DNA from: Actinomycetes bacterium
GTDB lineage: Bacteria; Actinomycetota; Acidimicrobiia; Acidimicrobiales; Bog-793
NCBI GenBank assembly: GCA_021798985.1
Contig: JAJZBI010000007.1
Coordinates: forward strand, 62,001 to 126,000
Length of the DNA stretch: 64,000 bases
Direction: 5' to 3'
Below the pieces are notes generated by a model. The model was given only the letters and a program-made list of their open reading frames with translations. It had not been told where the DNA came from and searched no databases. Shown here piece after piece: positions 43,943-52,510 of the stretch. The stretch's first letter is position 1. Each line of letters starts with the position of its first letter. Made by a program: the position numbers and the translations under genes.

Positions 43943-45424
43943 TCAGTGGGGCGAGGCCGGCCAGGCGTCGCTGAGCTCATCCCCGAGGCGCACCATCGCG
44001 TCTGCGAGCCCGTCGACCTGTTCACCACGCGTGCGGCCGTTGATGAAGCAGGGACGGATGGCGAACCTGCCGCCGACGAGCGTCGAGCTCGGCAAGAAGG
44101 CCGTCTCGTGGATGAGGCGCCGAAGCAGCGCAGCGTTCAGGCGGTTCAGGTCGGCGACGCCCTCGCGGCGGTAGCGGACGCAGGCGATCGACAGCTCGGG
44201 CGCGCTGAGCGGCTCGAGACGCGGGTGTGCCGCCGCGAGGGCAGTCAGGTGGCGGGCGAGGTCGTTGTCCTGAACGATCCGGGCGCGCACGCCCTGTCGA
44301 CCGAGCGCGCGCAGGATCGCCCAGACCACCACGCCACGCGCCGGCGCAGACAGCTCGAGACCGAAGTCGGCGTAGGGGACGCCCATCTGGTCGAGCGAGC
44401 TGCGCAGATCGCCAGCGGGGGCGAAGGAGCCCTCGAGGTAGTCCGCCGGCTCTTGGGTGAAGGCGCGGTGCAAGATCGCGCGATCGCGCACGAAGGTGGC
44501 GGCAATGCCGACGGGCGCGCCGAGCCACTTGTGCGGGTCGACGATCGCCGAGTCGGCGAGCTCGAGCCCGTCATAGCGGGTGGCGATCCGCTCGTCCAGG
44601 ACGCCGGGCAGCCCGTAAGCGCCGTCGACATGGAACCAGGCGCCAGCATCTCGCGCCGCCTCGCCGGCGGCGCGCAACGGGTCGATCGCGCCGGTGTTGG
44701 TGGTGCCGGCGGTCGCGACCACCGCGACGGGGATGATCCCAGCCCGGCGATCGGCCGCGAGCGCCCTGTTCAGCGTGGCGATGTCGAGGCGCTGGGCCTG
44801 ATCGGCGGGCAGCACCCGGACGTTTCGCCGGCCGATGCCGAGCACGGCTGCCGCGCGCTGGACGGTGTGATGCGCCTCGGTCGAGGTGTAGATCGCGCCG
44901 ACCCGCCCCCCGAGCCCGTCGGCGGCCGGGTCGACACCGTGCTGCTCGTAGGCCCACTGGCGCGCCGCCCCGAGCGCGACCAGGTTCGCCGCCGAGCCGC
45001 CGCTTGAATAGACGCCCTTCATGTGCCCGGGGAGCGCGCAGAGCTGCCCGAGCCAGTCGAGCGAGACCTCCTCGAGTGCGTTGAACGCCGTGATGGTGTA
45101 GCGCTGGGGCGAGGCGATGCTGGCGGCGAAGGAGGTCACGGCCGCCAGCGCGCCGGGGGCCGCGGTGATGAAGCCCCAAAAGCCCTCCTCGTGCAGGCGC
45201 GAGCCGTTGGGGACCACGCTCGAGACGAGCTCGTCGAGGACCGCTTCGCCCCCGATCCCGGCGGCAGGCAGCGTGGCCTCGAGCGCCGGCCAGCTGCTGC
45301 GCCGCTCGAGCGCGTCCTGGCGCGTCGGTGCGCAGATGCCCTGGAGGGCTCGGGCCACCTCCCCGCTGTAGTGCTCGAGCAGGCGGTAGCTGGTGACGGA
45401 CTCGATGTGGCGATCCTCGCCCAT
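43943..45424 (-). CDS. PLP-dependent aromatic-L-amino-acid decarboxylase family protein
   Basis: 493 residues, normal for group II decarboxylases. Key segments are EEGFWGFITAAPGALAAVTS, YSSGGSAANLVALGAARQWA (PLP phosphate site), TSTEAHHTVQRAAAVLGI with the ring-stacking histidine, ATAGTTNTGAIDPLR, AWFHVDGAYGLPGVL (PLP aspartate) and SAIVDPHKWLGAPVGIA, whose lysine forms the Schiff base. The enzyme removes the carboxyl group from an aromatic or related amino acid; exact substrate unknown (tryptophan, tyrosine, DOPA or glutamate-like). ATG 45424 precedes MGEDRHIESV, where family similarity starts. It is divergent from the GGDEF gene. Confidence 0.9.
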   Translation of the reverse strand: MGEDRHIESVTSYRLLEHYSGEVARALQGICAPTRQDALERRSSWPALEATLPAAGIGGEAVLDELVSSVVPNGSRLHEEGFWGFITAAPGALAAVTSFAASIASPQRYTITAFNALEEVSLDWLGQLCALPGHMKGVYSSGGSAANLVALGAARQWAYEQHGVDPAADGLGGRVGAIYTSTEAHHTVQRAAAVLGIGRRNVRVLPADQAQRLDIATLNRALAADRRAGIIPVAVVATAGTTNTGAIDPLRAAGEAARDAGAWFHVDGAYGLPGVLDERIATRYDGLELADSAIVDPHKWLGAPVGIAATFVRDRAILHRAFTQEPADYLEGSFAPAGDLRSSLDQMGVPYADFGLELSAPARGVVVWAILRALGRQGVRARIVQDNDLARHLTALAAAHPRLEPLSAPELSIACVRYRREGVADLNRLNAALLRRLIHETAFLPSSTLVGGRFAIRPCFINGRTRGEQVDGLADAMVRLGDELSDAWPASPH

Positions 45425-45641
45425 GGCCGGAGCATACGTTGTGCCTCGCCGACGGCCTCGGACCATTGGACCACCCCTGCTCGGCGCGCCGCGCGTCTGG
45501 CGCCACGGCCTGGAGTGCTCGCCAAGGCGCGATGTGGGTGCGACAATCGTCGTCGGTGTCGGGGGGTGCAGGTTTCGGCTTGGTGGCACGACGGGTCGGG
45601 CGAGCGCGCTCAGCGCGGGTCGAGGTCGAGGAGGCGCTCGG

Positions 45642-46466
45642 TTGGACCAGGTGACCGCCAGCGCCGAGCAAAGCGCGCCGCCGAGCTCGAGGCGGCGTCG
45701 CCTGCTGCGGCGCGTCGCTGTCGAGACCGCCCTTGCCGTGGCCGGCTCGACTGCGGCCTGCTACGCCGTGTACCTCGCGCTCGGCCTGTCCTTTCCTTCG
45801 GGGGGCGTCGGCGGGGTCGTGATGCTCGTGGCGCCGATCGCGACGCCGTTGCTCGTCGCCCCCTTCGTGGCCCTACCCTTCGCCCGCGCCGGTGAGCGCA
45901 TCGCCCGGCTACTCGAAGAGGTCGACGAGACGCGGCGCCAGCTCACCCGGGAGGTCATCGAGCGGACTGCGGTCCAGCAACGCCTCGAGGAATTGGTCTG
46001 GTGCGACCCGCTCACCGGGCTGCTCAATCGGCGGGGCTTTTTCAACCTCACGGGCGGCCGTGCCGAGCGCGACCTGGCGCTCCTCGTCCTCGACGTCGAT
46101 GACTTCAAGACGGTCAACGACGCGTGGGGCCACGCGGCGGGCGACGCCGTCCTGCGCAGGATTGGGACCGAGCTCTGCAACCTTGCACCGACCGGTGAGG
46201 TCGCGCGCCTTGGCGGTGACGAGTTCGCCGTCGTCGTCGACCTGCCCCACGCCGAGATGCTCGAAGCGATCGCCGTGCACCTGGCCGGGGTGCGCGTTGT
46301 CCTTCCCGACGGCAACGAGGCCACCGTCAGCTGCTCGACCGGCTGGGCGCCGCTGCGAGCAGCCGGGTCGGTGGACACGGCGCTCGCCGCGGCCGACGAG
46401 GCAATGTACGCGGCCAAACGCCGGCGTGCCAACGCCCTACGCCTGGCGGGTGACGCGCTCGGCTGA
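45642..46466 (+). CDS. Membrane diguanylate cyclase (GGDEF)
   Basis: About 274 residues from TTG 45642, chosen for GAGGAGG seven bases upstream; GTG 45651 is an alternative. Two membrane helices lie near residues 25-80 (ALAVAGSTAACYAVYLALGL; VVMLVAPIATPLLVAPFVAL), then a coiled linker (ARLLEEVDETRRQLTREVIE). The GGDEF domain covers about 115-265: DPLTGLLNRRGFF, LVLDVDDFKTVNDAWGHAAG and VARLGGDEFAVVV. The active-site GGDEF is intact, so it should make c-di-GMP. An RxxD inhibitory site is not obvious. A sensory function for the short membrane part is likely. It is the only clear c-di-GMP gene seen here. Confidence 0.88.
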   Translation: MDQVTASAEQSAPPSSRRRRLLRRVAVETALAVAGSTAACYAVYLALGLSFPSGGVGGVVMLVAPIATPLLVAPFVALPFARAGERIARLLEEVDETRRQLTREVIERTAVQQRLEELVWCDPLTGLLNRRGFFNLTGGRAERDLALLVLDVDDFKTVNDAWGHAAGDAVLRRIGTELCNLAPTGEVARLGGDEFAVVVDLPHAEMLEAIAVHLAGVRVVLPDGNEATVSCSTGWAPLRAAGSVDTALAAADEAMYAAKRRRANALRLAGDALG

Positions 46467-46530
46467 CCGCGAGCGGCGCCCACCGACTGGGGCTGCCCGC
46501 TGCCGAGCGGCTGACGGCTTGAATGGTGCG

Positions 46531-47088
46531 ATGGCTCCCTTCGACGGTCGTGCCTACCAGGCGCGCTTCGACGCGCTCGCGGCATCGGGCAGCGATGTGC
46601 ACGGCGAGGCGGCCTTGGTGGCCTCCTTTGCTCCAACAAGCGTCCTCGATGCCGGATGTGGGACCGGTCGGGTGGCGATCGAGCTCGCGCGGCGCGGCAT
46701 CGAGGTGGTGGGGGTCGACGTCGACGCCTCGATGCTGCAAGAGGCACGCCGACGGGCGCCCTCCCTCGTGTGGATCCAGGCGGACCTCGCCCGGCTCGAG
46801 CCCGGCCGCGTCTTCGATCTCGTCGTGCTCGCCGGCAACGTGCCCTTGTTCTGCCCCGAGGCGGACCGTCTCGCGCTGTGTGCGGCGTGCGCCGCCCATG
46901 TCGCTCCCGGCGGCCGGCTTGTCGCAGGCTTCCAGCTCGGTCGGGGCTTCGAGCTCGCCGAGTATGACGAAGGCCTTGCCCGCTGCGGCCTCGTTCTCGC
47001 TGAGCGCTACCGCAGCTGGGACCGCGAACCCTTCGCGGCTGGTCGCGACGGCTACGCGGTCTCGGTGCACGAGCGCGCGCGGCCTTGA
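46531..47088 (+). CDS. Class I SAM-dependent methyltransferase
   Basis: 185 residues with the Rossmann motifs of class I methyltransferases: SVLDAGCGTGRVAIELARRG (motif I, SAM binding), VVGVDVDASMLQEARRRAP (motif II acidic residue), VWIQADLARLEPGRVFDLVV and AHVAPGGRLVAGFQLGRGFE. The length and order suggest a small-molecule or generic methyltransferase; substrate unknown. ATG 46531 begins the family-like sequence with only a weak ribosome site. It reads in the same direction as the GGDEF gene, 64 bases downstream. Confidence 0.85.
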   Translation: MAPFDGRAYQARFDALAASGSDVHGEAALVASFAPTSVLDAGCGTGRVAIELARRGIEVVGVDVDASMLQEARRRAPSLVWIQADLARLEPGRVFDLVVLAGNVPLFCPEADRLALCAACAAHVAPGGRLVAGFQLGRGFELAEYDEGLARCGLVLAERYRSWDREPFAAGRDGYAVSVHERARP

Positions 47089-47266
47089 GCTGCCCAGCCG
47101 GCTCGGCGCCTCGTGGGTCAGTCGCCTCGCTGGCTCGCTGAGCGACGGGCTGGTGGGCGTTCGTTCCATCCGGCGCCCGCTGAGGGGACCGACGGCCCTG
47201 GCCGCCCGGCGCCGCGCCGGTGAGCATGGGAACTGGACCCTGGTGGGCGGCTCGGATGGGACGGCC

Positions 47267-47995
47267 ATGGCGGAGCTGGTGGGCAGTGACGGCGCCGGTG
47301 CCCCCGGCGCGGTGGCGGGCGGGCGCTCGCCCGCAGTCTCCCGGCGAGCGCTGGCAGATTCGCGCGCCCAGCCCCAGCGGATCGCGGCCGACGATCCCCC
47401 GCTGGTGGTGGCGACGCCGGTCGAGCTGGAGCCCCTCCCGGGCCTTGCGGCGACCCGCGCCGTGCTGGCGTGCATCGCTCGCGTGGTCGGCCTGCTCGCC
47501 TGCGGCCGTATCCACCAGCCTGCCGCGCTGGTGGGCGTGTGGGCTCGCTTTGGCGACAACACGGCGGCCAAGGCCTATCGCGAGACGGTGATCGAGCGAA
47601 AGCCGCCGGCCGATCCCGCGGTCCTCGTGGTCACCTTCCGGCTCCGGGGCGTGCGCAGCGAGCGGGCACATGCCCTGTTCCGCCTCGAGAGCGAGCTGAA
47701 CACCCTGTTGTTCGCCGGCTTTCCGGGATTGTGCTCCAAGCTGTGGTTCGCCCACGACGACCGCGGTGCCTACCGCGGGGTGTATGAGTGGGATGGGCAA
47801 GGGCGTGCTGGTGACTACGCGAGGGCGCTATCGAGGATGCTCGCGCCGGTGAGCGAGCCCGGCTCGATCCACTACCAGGTCCTCCCTGGCCTCGGGCGCG
47901 CGCAGCTGCTCGATGACGAGCACCTCGGTGCGCACCTGCCGAGCAGCGCGGGCCAGTGGTGGTGCCCGGTCGCCAGTTGGCGGGACGGGCGATGA
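47267..47995 (+). CDS. Conserved hypothetical protein coupled to the FAD monooxygenase
   Basis: About 242 residues from ATG 47267; the start is uncertain because the frame is open far upstream. The C-terminal 150 residues are protein-like and resemble a conserved actinobacterial family: RIHQPAALVGVWARFGDNTA, AKAYRETVIERKPPADPAVL, VTFRLRGVRSERAHALFRLE and YRGVYEWDGQGRAGDYARAL, the pattern of a ferredoxin-like alpha/beta sandwich similar to small monooxygenase or dabb-like domains. The N-terminal 70 residues are low-complexity. Its stop overlaps the start of the FAD monooxygenase gene (ATGA at 47992-47995), so it is probably a functional partner. Confidence 0.7.
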   Translation: MAELVGSDGAGAPGAVAGGRSPAVSRRALADSRAQPQRIAADDPPLVVATPVELEPLPGLAATRAVLACIARVVGLLACGRIHQPAALVGVWARFGDNTAAKAYRETVIERKPPADPAVLVVTFRLRGVRSERAHALFRLESELNTLLFAGFPGLCSKLWFAHDDRGAYRGVYEWDGQGRAGDYARALSRMLAPVSEPGSIHYQVLPGLGRAQLLDDEHLGAHLPSSAGQWWCPVASWRDGR

Positions 47996-49563
47996 CGCCC
48001 GAGCGGCCCGACGTGCTCGTCGTCGGCGCCGGCCCCACCGGGCTGTCGCTCGCCCTTGCCGCTTGTGACCACGGCGCGCGCGTGCGCGTCGTCGAGCGCC
48101 GCGAGCGCAGCTGGCGGCCGTCGCGTGCCCTCATCGTCCACCCCCGTACCTTGGAGGTGCTCCGGCCCCATGGAGTCTGCGACGAGCTCGCGGCGAGCGG
48201 GACGCCGGCACCGTCGGTGCGCGTGCACCTCGGCGCACGGGAGATCGCCGTGCGACTCGGCGGCTTCGCGCTCGAGGACACCGCCTTTGCCCATCTCCTC
48301 TTCGTCCCCCAGGCGCGCGTCGAGGCCGTCCTTTGCCAGGCCCTCTCGCAGCGGGGTGTGGAGGTCGAGTACGCGACCGCGGCGGACGCGGTGGAGGCGA
48401 CGGCGACCGGCGCCCTCGTCTACCTCGAGCGCGCCGGTGGCCGGGAGCTGGCGGCGAGCCGCTTTGTCGCGGGTTGCGACGGCGCCACGAGCACGGTGCG
48501 CCGGTGCGCCGGGATCGGCTGGCCCGGTGGCCACTATCGCGAGGAGGTGGTCCTCGCCGACCTCGAGCTCGATGCCGAGCCCACGCGTGGCGTCGCCCAC
48601 GCGGTGGCGACGCCCGGTGGCGTCGTCTTTCTCTTCGCCCTCGGCGAGCGCGCCACCTGGCGGCTGCTCGCGACGAGGAGCGCCACGGCCTCGGGCCAGG
48701 TGCCCGGCCAGCTCGCCGGCACCGTGCCAGCCGCCGATCTCGAGGCGATCCTCTCCGCTGCGGGCCTTGGCGCCGGGATCGCCCACGTCGCGTGGTCGGC
48801 GCGCGTCCCCCTCGAGCACCGTCTCGCCACGCGCTATCGCGAGGGGCCGCTCTTTCTGGCGGGTGATGCGGCCCACCTGCACTCGCCGGCCGGCGGCCAG
48901 GGCATGAACACCGGGATCCAAGACGCCGTCAACCTCGGCTGGAAGCTGGCGTTCGCCCGGTGCGCCGAGCACGGCCTCGGCGAGGTGCTGCTCGACTCCT
49001 ACGGCGCCGAGCGCCGGCCGGTCGCCCGACGCGTGCTGGCGATGACGCACGGGATCTTCTGGGCCGAGGCGCACCCCGGCGGTCTCCCCCGCCTCGCCCG
49101 CGAGGTGCTGGCTCCCCTGCTGGCTCCGGGACTTTCCTGGGTGCTTGGCCGGCGGCACCTCGTCGCGGCGGGGGTGCGCCTCCTCTCCCAGCTCGACGTC
49201 GCGTATCGCCACAGCGCCCTGTCGCTGGGCGAGCCTGGCACGCCACTCCCGGGCCGGTCGCCCGGCGAGCGTCTCACCGACGCGTCGGTGGAGATCGGGG
49301 GCAAGCACCGGCGACTGCACGAGGTGCTGGCACACCCTGGGGTGCACGTGCTGATCGAGCGCGACGCCCCTCAGATCGTGCTCGACGCGCCGGCGGCGCT
49401 CGCGCGCGTGCTGCGCATCACGAGCTGGCCCGGGCGCGGCGCGCTCGTCGTGCGCCCCGATGGCTACGTGGGTTACCGCGCAGCGCTGGCCGACGCTGCG
49501 GCGATCGCTCGCTGGCCCGGTCTCGCGGCGTTGGCGACGCGTCCGAGCGCCGGCGAGGCGTGA
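47992..49563 (+). CDS. FAD-dependent aromatic monooxygenase (PHBH/PheA type)
   Basis: 523 residues. The Rossmann FAD loop is VLVVGAGPTGLSLALAACDH at residues 7-26; the DG motif is AGCDGATSTVRRCAG; and the GD motif is LFLAGDAAHLHSPAGGQGMN with TGIQDAVNLGWKLAFA, which binds FAD ribityl and phosphate. The C-terminal 130 residues form the thioredoxin-like domain found in phenol-hydroxylase-type members (VLIERDAPQIVLDAPAALAR; VVRPDGYVGYRAA), although it lacks a CxxC. Such enzymes hydroxylate aromatic rings with NAD(P)H and oxygen. ATG 47992 overlaps the upstream stop by four bases. Substrate unknown; the coupled upstream protein may assist. Confidence 0.9.
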   Translation: MTPERPDVLVVGAGPTGLSLALAACDHGARVRVVERRERSWRPSRALIVHPRTLEVLRPHGVCDELAASGTPAPSVRVHLGAREIAVRLGGFALEDTAFAHLLFVPQARVEAVLCQALSQRGVEVEYATAADAVEATATGALVYLERAGGRELAASRFVAGCDGATSTVRRCAGIGWPGGHYREEVVLADLELDAEPTRGVAHAVATPGGVVFLFALGERATWRLLATRSATASGQVPGQLAGTVPAADLEAILSAAGLGAGIAHVAWSARVPLEHRLATRYREGPLFLAGDAAHLHSPAGGQGMNTGIQDAVNLGWKLAFARCAEHGLGEVLLDSYGAERRPVARRVLAMTHGIFWAEAHPGGLPRLAREVLAPLLAPGLSWVLGRRHLVAAGVRLLSQLDVAYRHSALSLGEPGTPLPGRSPGERLTDASVEIGGKHRRLHEVLAHPGVHVLIERDAPQIVLDAPAALARVLRITSWPGRGALVVRPDGYVGYRAALADAAAIARWPGLAALATRPSAGEA

Positions 49564-49627
49564 GGCGACGCGCCCCGATCGGCGAGGTCCTCGGCGCCGC
49601 TGCAGGCCTCGGGCGCCGCCGGGCGCC

Positions 49628-52510
49628 TCAGGTACTTCGGATAAAGGCGCGTCGCTTGGGCTTGACGGGGCGCATGAGGAACTCGGGCCGCCGTTCGCCA
49701 CCCGGCCCGGTCGTCGCTCGCGTCATGGCGAGCCATTCGCGATAGACGGCCCGGGAGCGCTGGCGGTCCACGTAGACGTCGCCGTAGCGGTCCTCGGGCG
49801 CCGCGGGGGAGAGCGTCACCTTCTGCAGCCAGCAGTTCATCCCCGACCAGGGGTCCGGCTGGACGGCGAAAGCGAGGTTCTGGTGCACGCCGGGATCGCT
49901 CCAAAAGATCCGTTCGGAGTCCGGATCGCTCGAAGAGAAGGGCTGGACGTGGCTGCGGTAGCGCAGCAGCCAGGTGTCGGGCCCATCGGGGTGGCTCAAG
50001 TCGACCTGCCCGGTCACCCAGCGGCTCCCCTCGCCCTCGTTCAGGCGCCAGCGTCCCATGTGGTGGCTGAGGCCGCACACCCCGGGGCGGATCGCCTCGG
50101 TGAGCCAGGCCCGGACCACGAGGTAGCCGATCGAGGTCGAAAGGCGGACGAGGTCGCCGCTCGTGACCCCGTTTCGCGCCGCATCGGTGGGGTTGAGCCA
50201 GAGCGGGTGGGCGTTGGCGAGCTCGTTCAAGTACTTGGCGTTCCCCGAGCGGGTGTGGATCAGAACGGGCAGGCGGAAGGTCGGCACGAGGACGAGCTCG
50301 CCGGCCTCGAGGTCGATGCGGCGGCGCGAGACGTGGGACTCGATCGAGCCCGGCGTGGCGTGCTCGGGCCAGCCCCAGTTGCGCATCGCGCTCGAGTACA
50401 CCTCGAGGCGCCGGGACGGCGTGGGGAAGCCGACAGTCACCGTGCCGTCCTCGTGGGTGACTCCCACCGACCCGGCCTCGCCGATGAGGGGCGGCTCATC
50501 CTCGGGGCCCGCCGGACGCCGCCGCACGCCCCGCTCGTCGGTCACGGTACCCTCGAGCTCCTCCTCGCCAAGGACGCGCTCGTCGAGGCGGTAGGCGGGG
50601 GCGCCGACTTCGACCGCGCCGAACTTGCGCATGTAGCCGAGCGGCGACACGCCGGCCGCTGCGGCCTTGTCAGGAAGGCCGGGAACCTCGTGCTCGAAGA
50701 TCCAGCGGTAGTACTCGTCCACGGTGACCTTCTCGCCCGGCCGGTACGGCGACTCGAAGTGCCGGCGGATGCCGAGGCTCCCGTCGGGGTCGATGCGCCA
50801 GGAGAGCTCGATGAAGAACTCGTTCTCCTCCCACACCTCGCCCGGGTTGGCGTCGCGGGTGTCGGTGAAGGGGAGGCCGAGCTTCTCCATGGCGACGCGT
50901 CGCACGGGCTGGCGGAAGCTCAGCCACTTGCCGGCGTGGGTCTCATAGGACATGGTGTCGTGCCGCTCGGGGGAGTGTCCCATCGGCAGCACGTAGTCGG
51001 CGAACTCGGCCGTCTCGGACCAGGTGGGGGTGAGCGCCACGTGCAGGCCGACCTTGTCGGGATCGCACAGCGCCTCGAGCCAGCTGAAGCCGTCAGGGGC
51101 CGTCCAGATCGGGTTCCAGACCCGCGAGAAGTAGACCGAGAGCTTGCCGCGGCCCTCCTCGAGGAAGTGGGGGAGCAGGATCGACATCTCGTTCGTCGCG
51201 AGCGGGTACTCGGCCGGCCACGTGAGCTCGTTCCAGTGGTCGTGCGCTTCGGGGATCGTGGGGCCCTTCGGGATGAACTTGTCCCAGCCGTTCGGGCTCG
51301 TCCCGCCGACCGTTCCGATCGACCCGGTGAGCGCGAGCAGGAACCACAGTGAGCGCGCGACCTGCCAGCCGCCGAGGTTCCCGGCGCACGCCGAGCGCCA
51401 GACGTGCGCGGAGAGGCGATGGTCACAGTTCGCGACCAGCTTGGCGAGCGTCTCGATCTGTGCGACGTCGATGTCCGCCTCGGCGGCTGCGCGCTCGAAG
51501 CTGTAGGGCGCGTAGTCCTGCTCGAGCCGCTCGAGGAACACCTCGAAGCTCATCTCGGCATCAGGGTGCAGATTCTGTAGGTACTCGCGCCAGTTGAACC
51601 AGCGCTCGATGTAGTCGCGATCGATCTGTCGGGTGCGGATCAGATATGAGGCGATCGACAACAAGATGCTCGCCTCGCTCCCGGGCCACGGCGAGCACCA
51701 CAGGTCCGCGTGCGACGCCGTGTTGGAAAGGCGCGGGTCGATGACGACGAGTGTTGCGCCGGCGGCCTTGGCCTCCATGATCCGCTGGGCGTGGGGGTTG
51801 AAGTAGTGCCCGGTCTCGAGGTGGCTCGAGAGCAACAAGATGACCTTGGCGTTGGCGTGATCGGGGCTTGGGCGGTCGTAGCCGGTCCACAGCGTCATGC
51901 CAAAGCGAGCCCCCGATGAGCACACGTTCGTGTGACTGTTGTGGCCGTCAACCCCCCAGGCCTGCAAGAAGCGCTCGGCGAAGCCGTCCTCGCCGGGCCG
52001 CCCGACGTGGTACATGACCTCCTCGGGCCGCCCGGCGGTGATCGAGGCGCGAATGCGCCCGGCGATGTCGTCGAGCGCCTCGTCCCAGCTCACCTGCTCC
52101 CAGGCGCCTCCGCCGCGCTCGCCGGTGCGGCGCAGCGGGTGAAGGATGCGCTCGGGGTCCTCGAGCTGGTTGACCGTCGCCGGGCCCTTCGCGCAGTTGC
52201 GGCCGCGCGAGCCGGGGTGCGCGGGGTTGCCCTCGAGCTTTTTGATCGACAGGTCGGCTTTGTCGACATAGGCGAGCAGTCCACAGCCGGACTCGCAGTT
52301 GAAACAGGTGGTCGGCACGAGCAGGTACTCGTGGGGGACCTTTCGCGGGTGCGCCTTGGCATCGTGCTCGATGTGGTGGTCCCACTCCTCGACGGGCGGG
52401 AAGTTGGCGAGGTGTTCATGGCGGTGCGCGCCCGGAAGTGGCGTGGCATCGGGCGCGTCAGACGGGGTGCTCAACACGGCGTCGTCCTTTGGGTTCGCAG
52501 TCTGGCTCAT
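49628..52510 (-). CDS. Molybdopterin oxidoreductase catalytic subunit (sulfite/thiosulfate/polysulfide type)
   Basis: 960 residues of the DMSO-reductase (Mo-bisMGD) superfamily. The [4Fe-4S] motif is CFNCESGC plus NCAKGP (Cys 69, 72, 76, 106). NSHTNVCSSGARFGM near 191-205 offers Cys197 as a likely Mo ligand, as in the polysulfide/thiosulfate/formate branch rather than Ser (DMSO) or Asp (nitrate). WCSPWPGSEASILL, PTWSETAEFADYVLPMGHSP and the C-terminal NPTDAARNGVTSGDLVRLS are cofactor-binding elements. No twin-arginine signal precedes the cluster motif, so the complex should face the cytoplasm, like SoeA of sulfite dehydrogenase. Its ATG at 52510 overlaps the stop of the Fe-S/NrfD gene by four bases. 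Sulfite oxidation is inferred from the persulfide-dioxygenase gene upstream. Confidence 0.88.
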   Translation of the reverse strand: MSQTANPKDDAVLSTPSDAPDATPLPGAHRHEHLANFPPVEEWDHHIEHDAKAHPRKVPHEYLLVPTTCFNCESGCGLLAYVDKADLSIKKLEGNPAHPGSRGRNCAKGPATVNQLEDPERILHPLRRTGERGGGAWEQVSWDEALDDIAGRIRASITAGRPEEVMYHVGRPGEDGFAERFLQAWGVDGHNSHTNVCSSGARFGMTLWTGYDRPSPDHANAKVILLLSSHLETGHYFNPHAQRIMEAKAAGATLVVIDPRLSNTASHADLWCSPWPGSEASILLSIASYLIRTRQIDRDYIERWFNWREYLQNLHPDAEMSFEVFLERLEQDYAPYSFERAAAEADIDVAQIETLAKLVANCDHRLSAHVWRSACAGNLGGWQVARSLWFLLALTGSIGTVGGTSPNGWDKFIPKGPTIPEAHDHWNELTWPAEYPLATNEMSILLPHFLEEGRGKLSVYFSRVWNPIWTAPDGFSWLEALCDPDKVGLHVALTPTWSETAEFADYVLPMGHSPERHDTMSYETHAGKWLSFRQPVRRVAMEKLGLPFTDTRDANPGEVWEENEFFIELSWRIDPDGSLGIRRHFESPYRPGEKVTVDEYYRWIFEHEVPGLPDKAAAAGVSPLGYMRKFGAVEVGAPAYRLDERVLGEEELEGTVTDERGVRRRPAGPEDEPPLIGEAGSVGVTHEDGTVTVGFPTPSRRLEVYSSAMRNWGWPEHATPGSIESHVSRRRIDLEAGELVLVPTFRLPVLIHTRSGNAKYLNELANAHPLWLNPTDAARNGVTSGDLVRLSTSIGYLVVRAWLTEAIRPGVCGLSHHMGRWRLNEGEGSRWVTGQVDLSHPDGPDTWLLRYRSHVQPFSSSDPDSERIFWSDPGVHQNLAFAVQPDPWSGMNCWLQKVTLSPAAPEDRYGDVYVDRQRSRAVYREWLAMTRATTGPGGERRPEFLMRPVKPKRRAFIRST

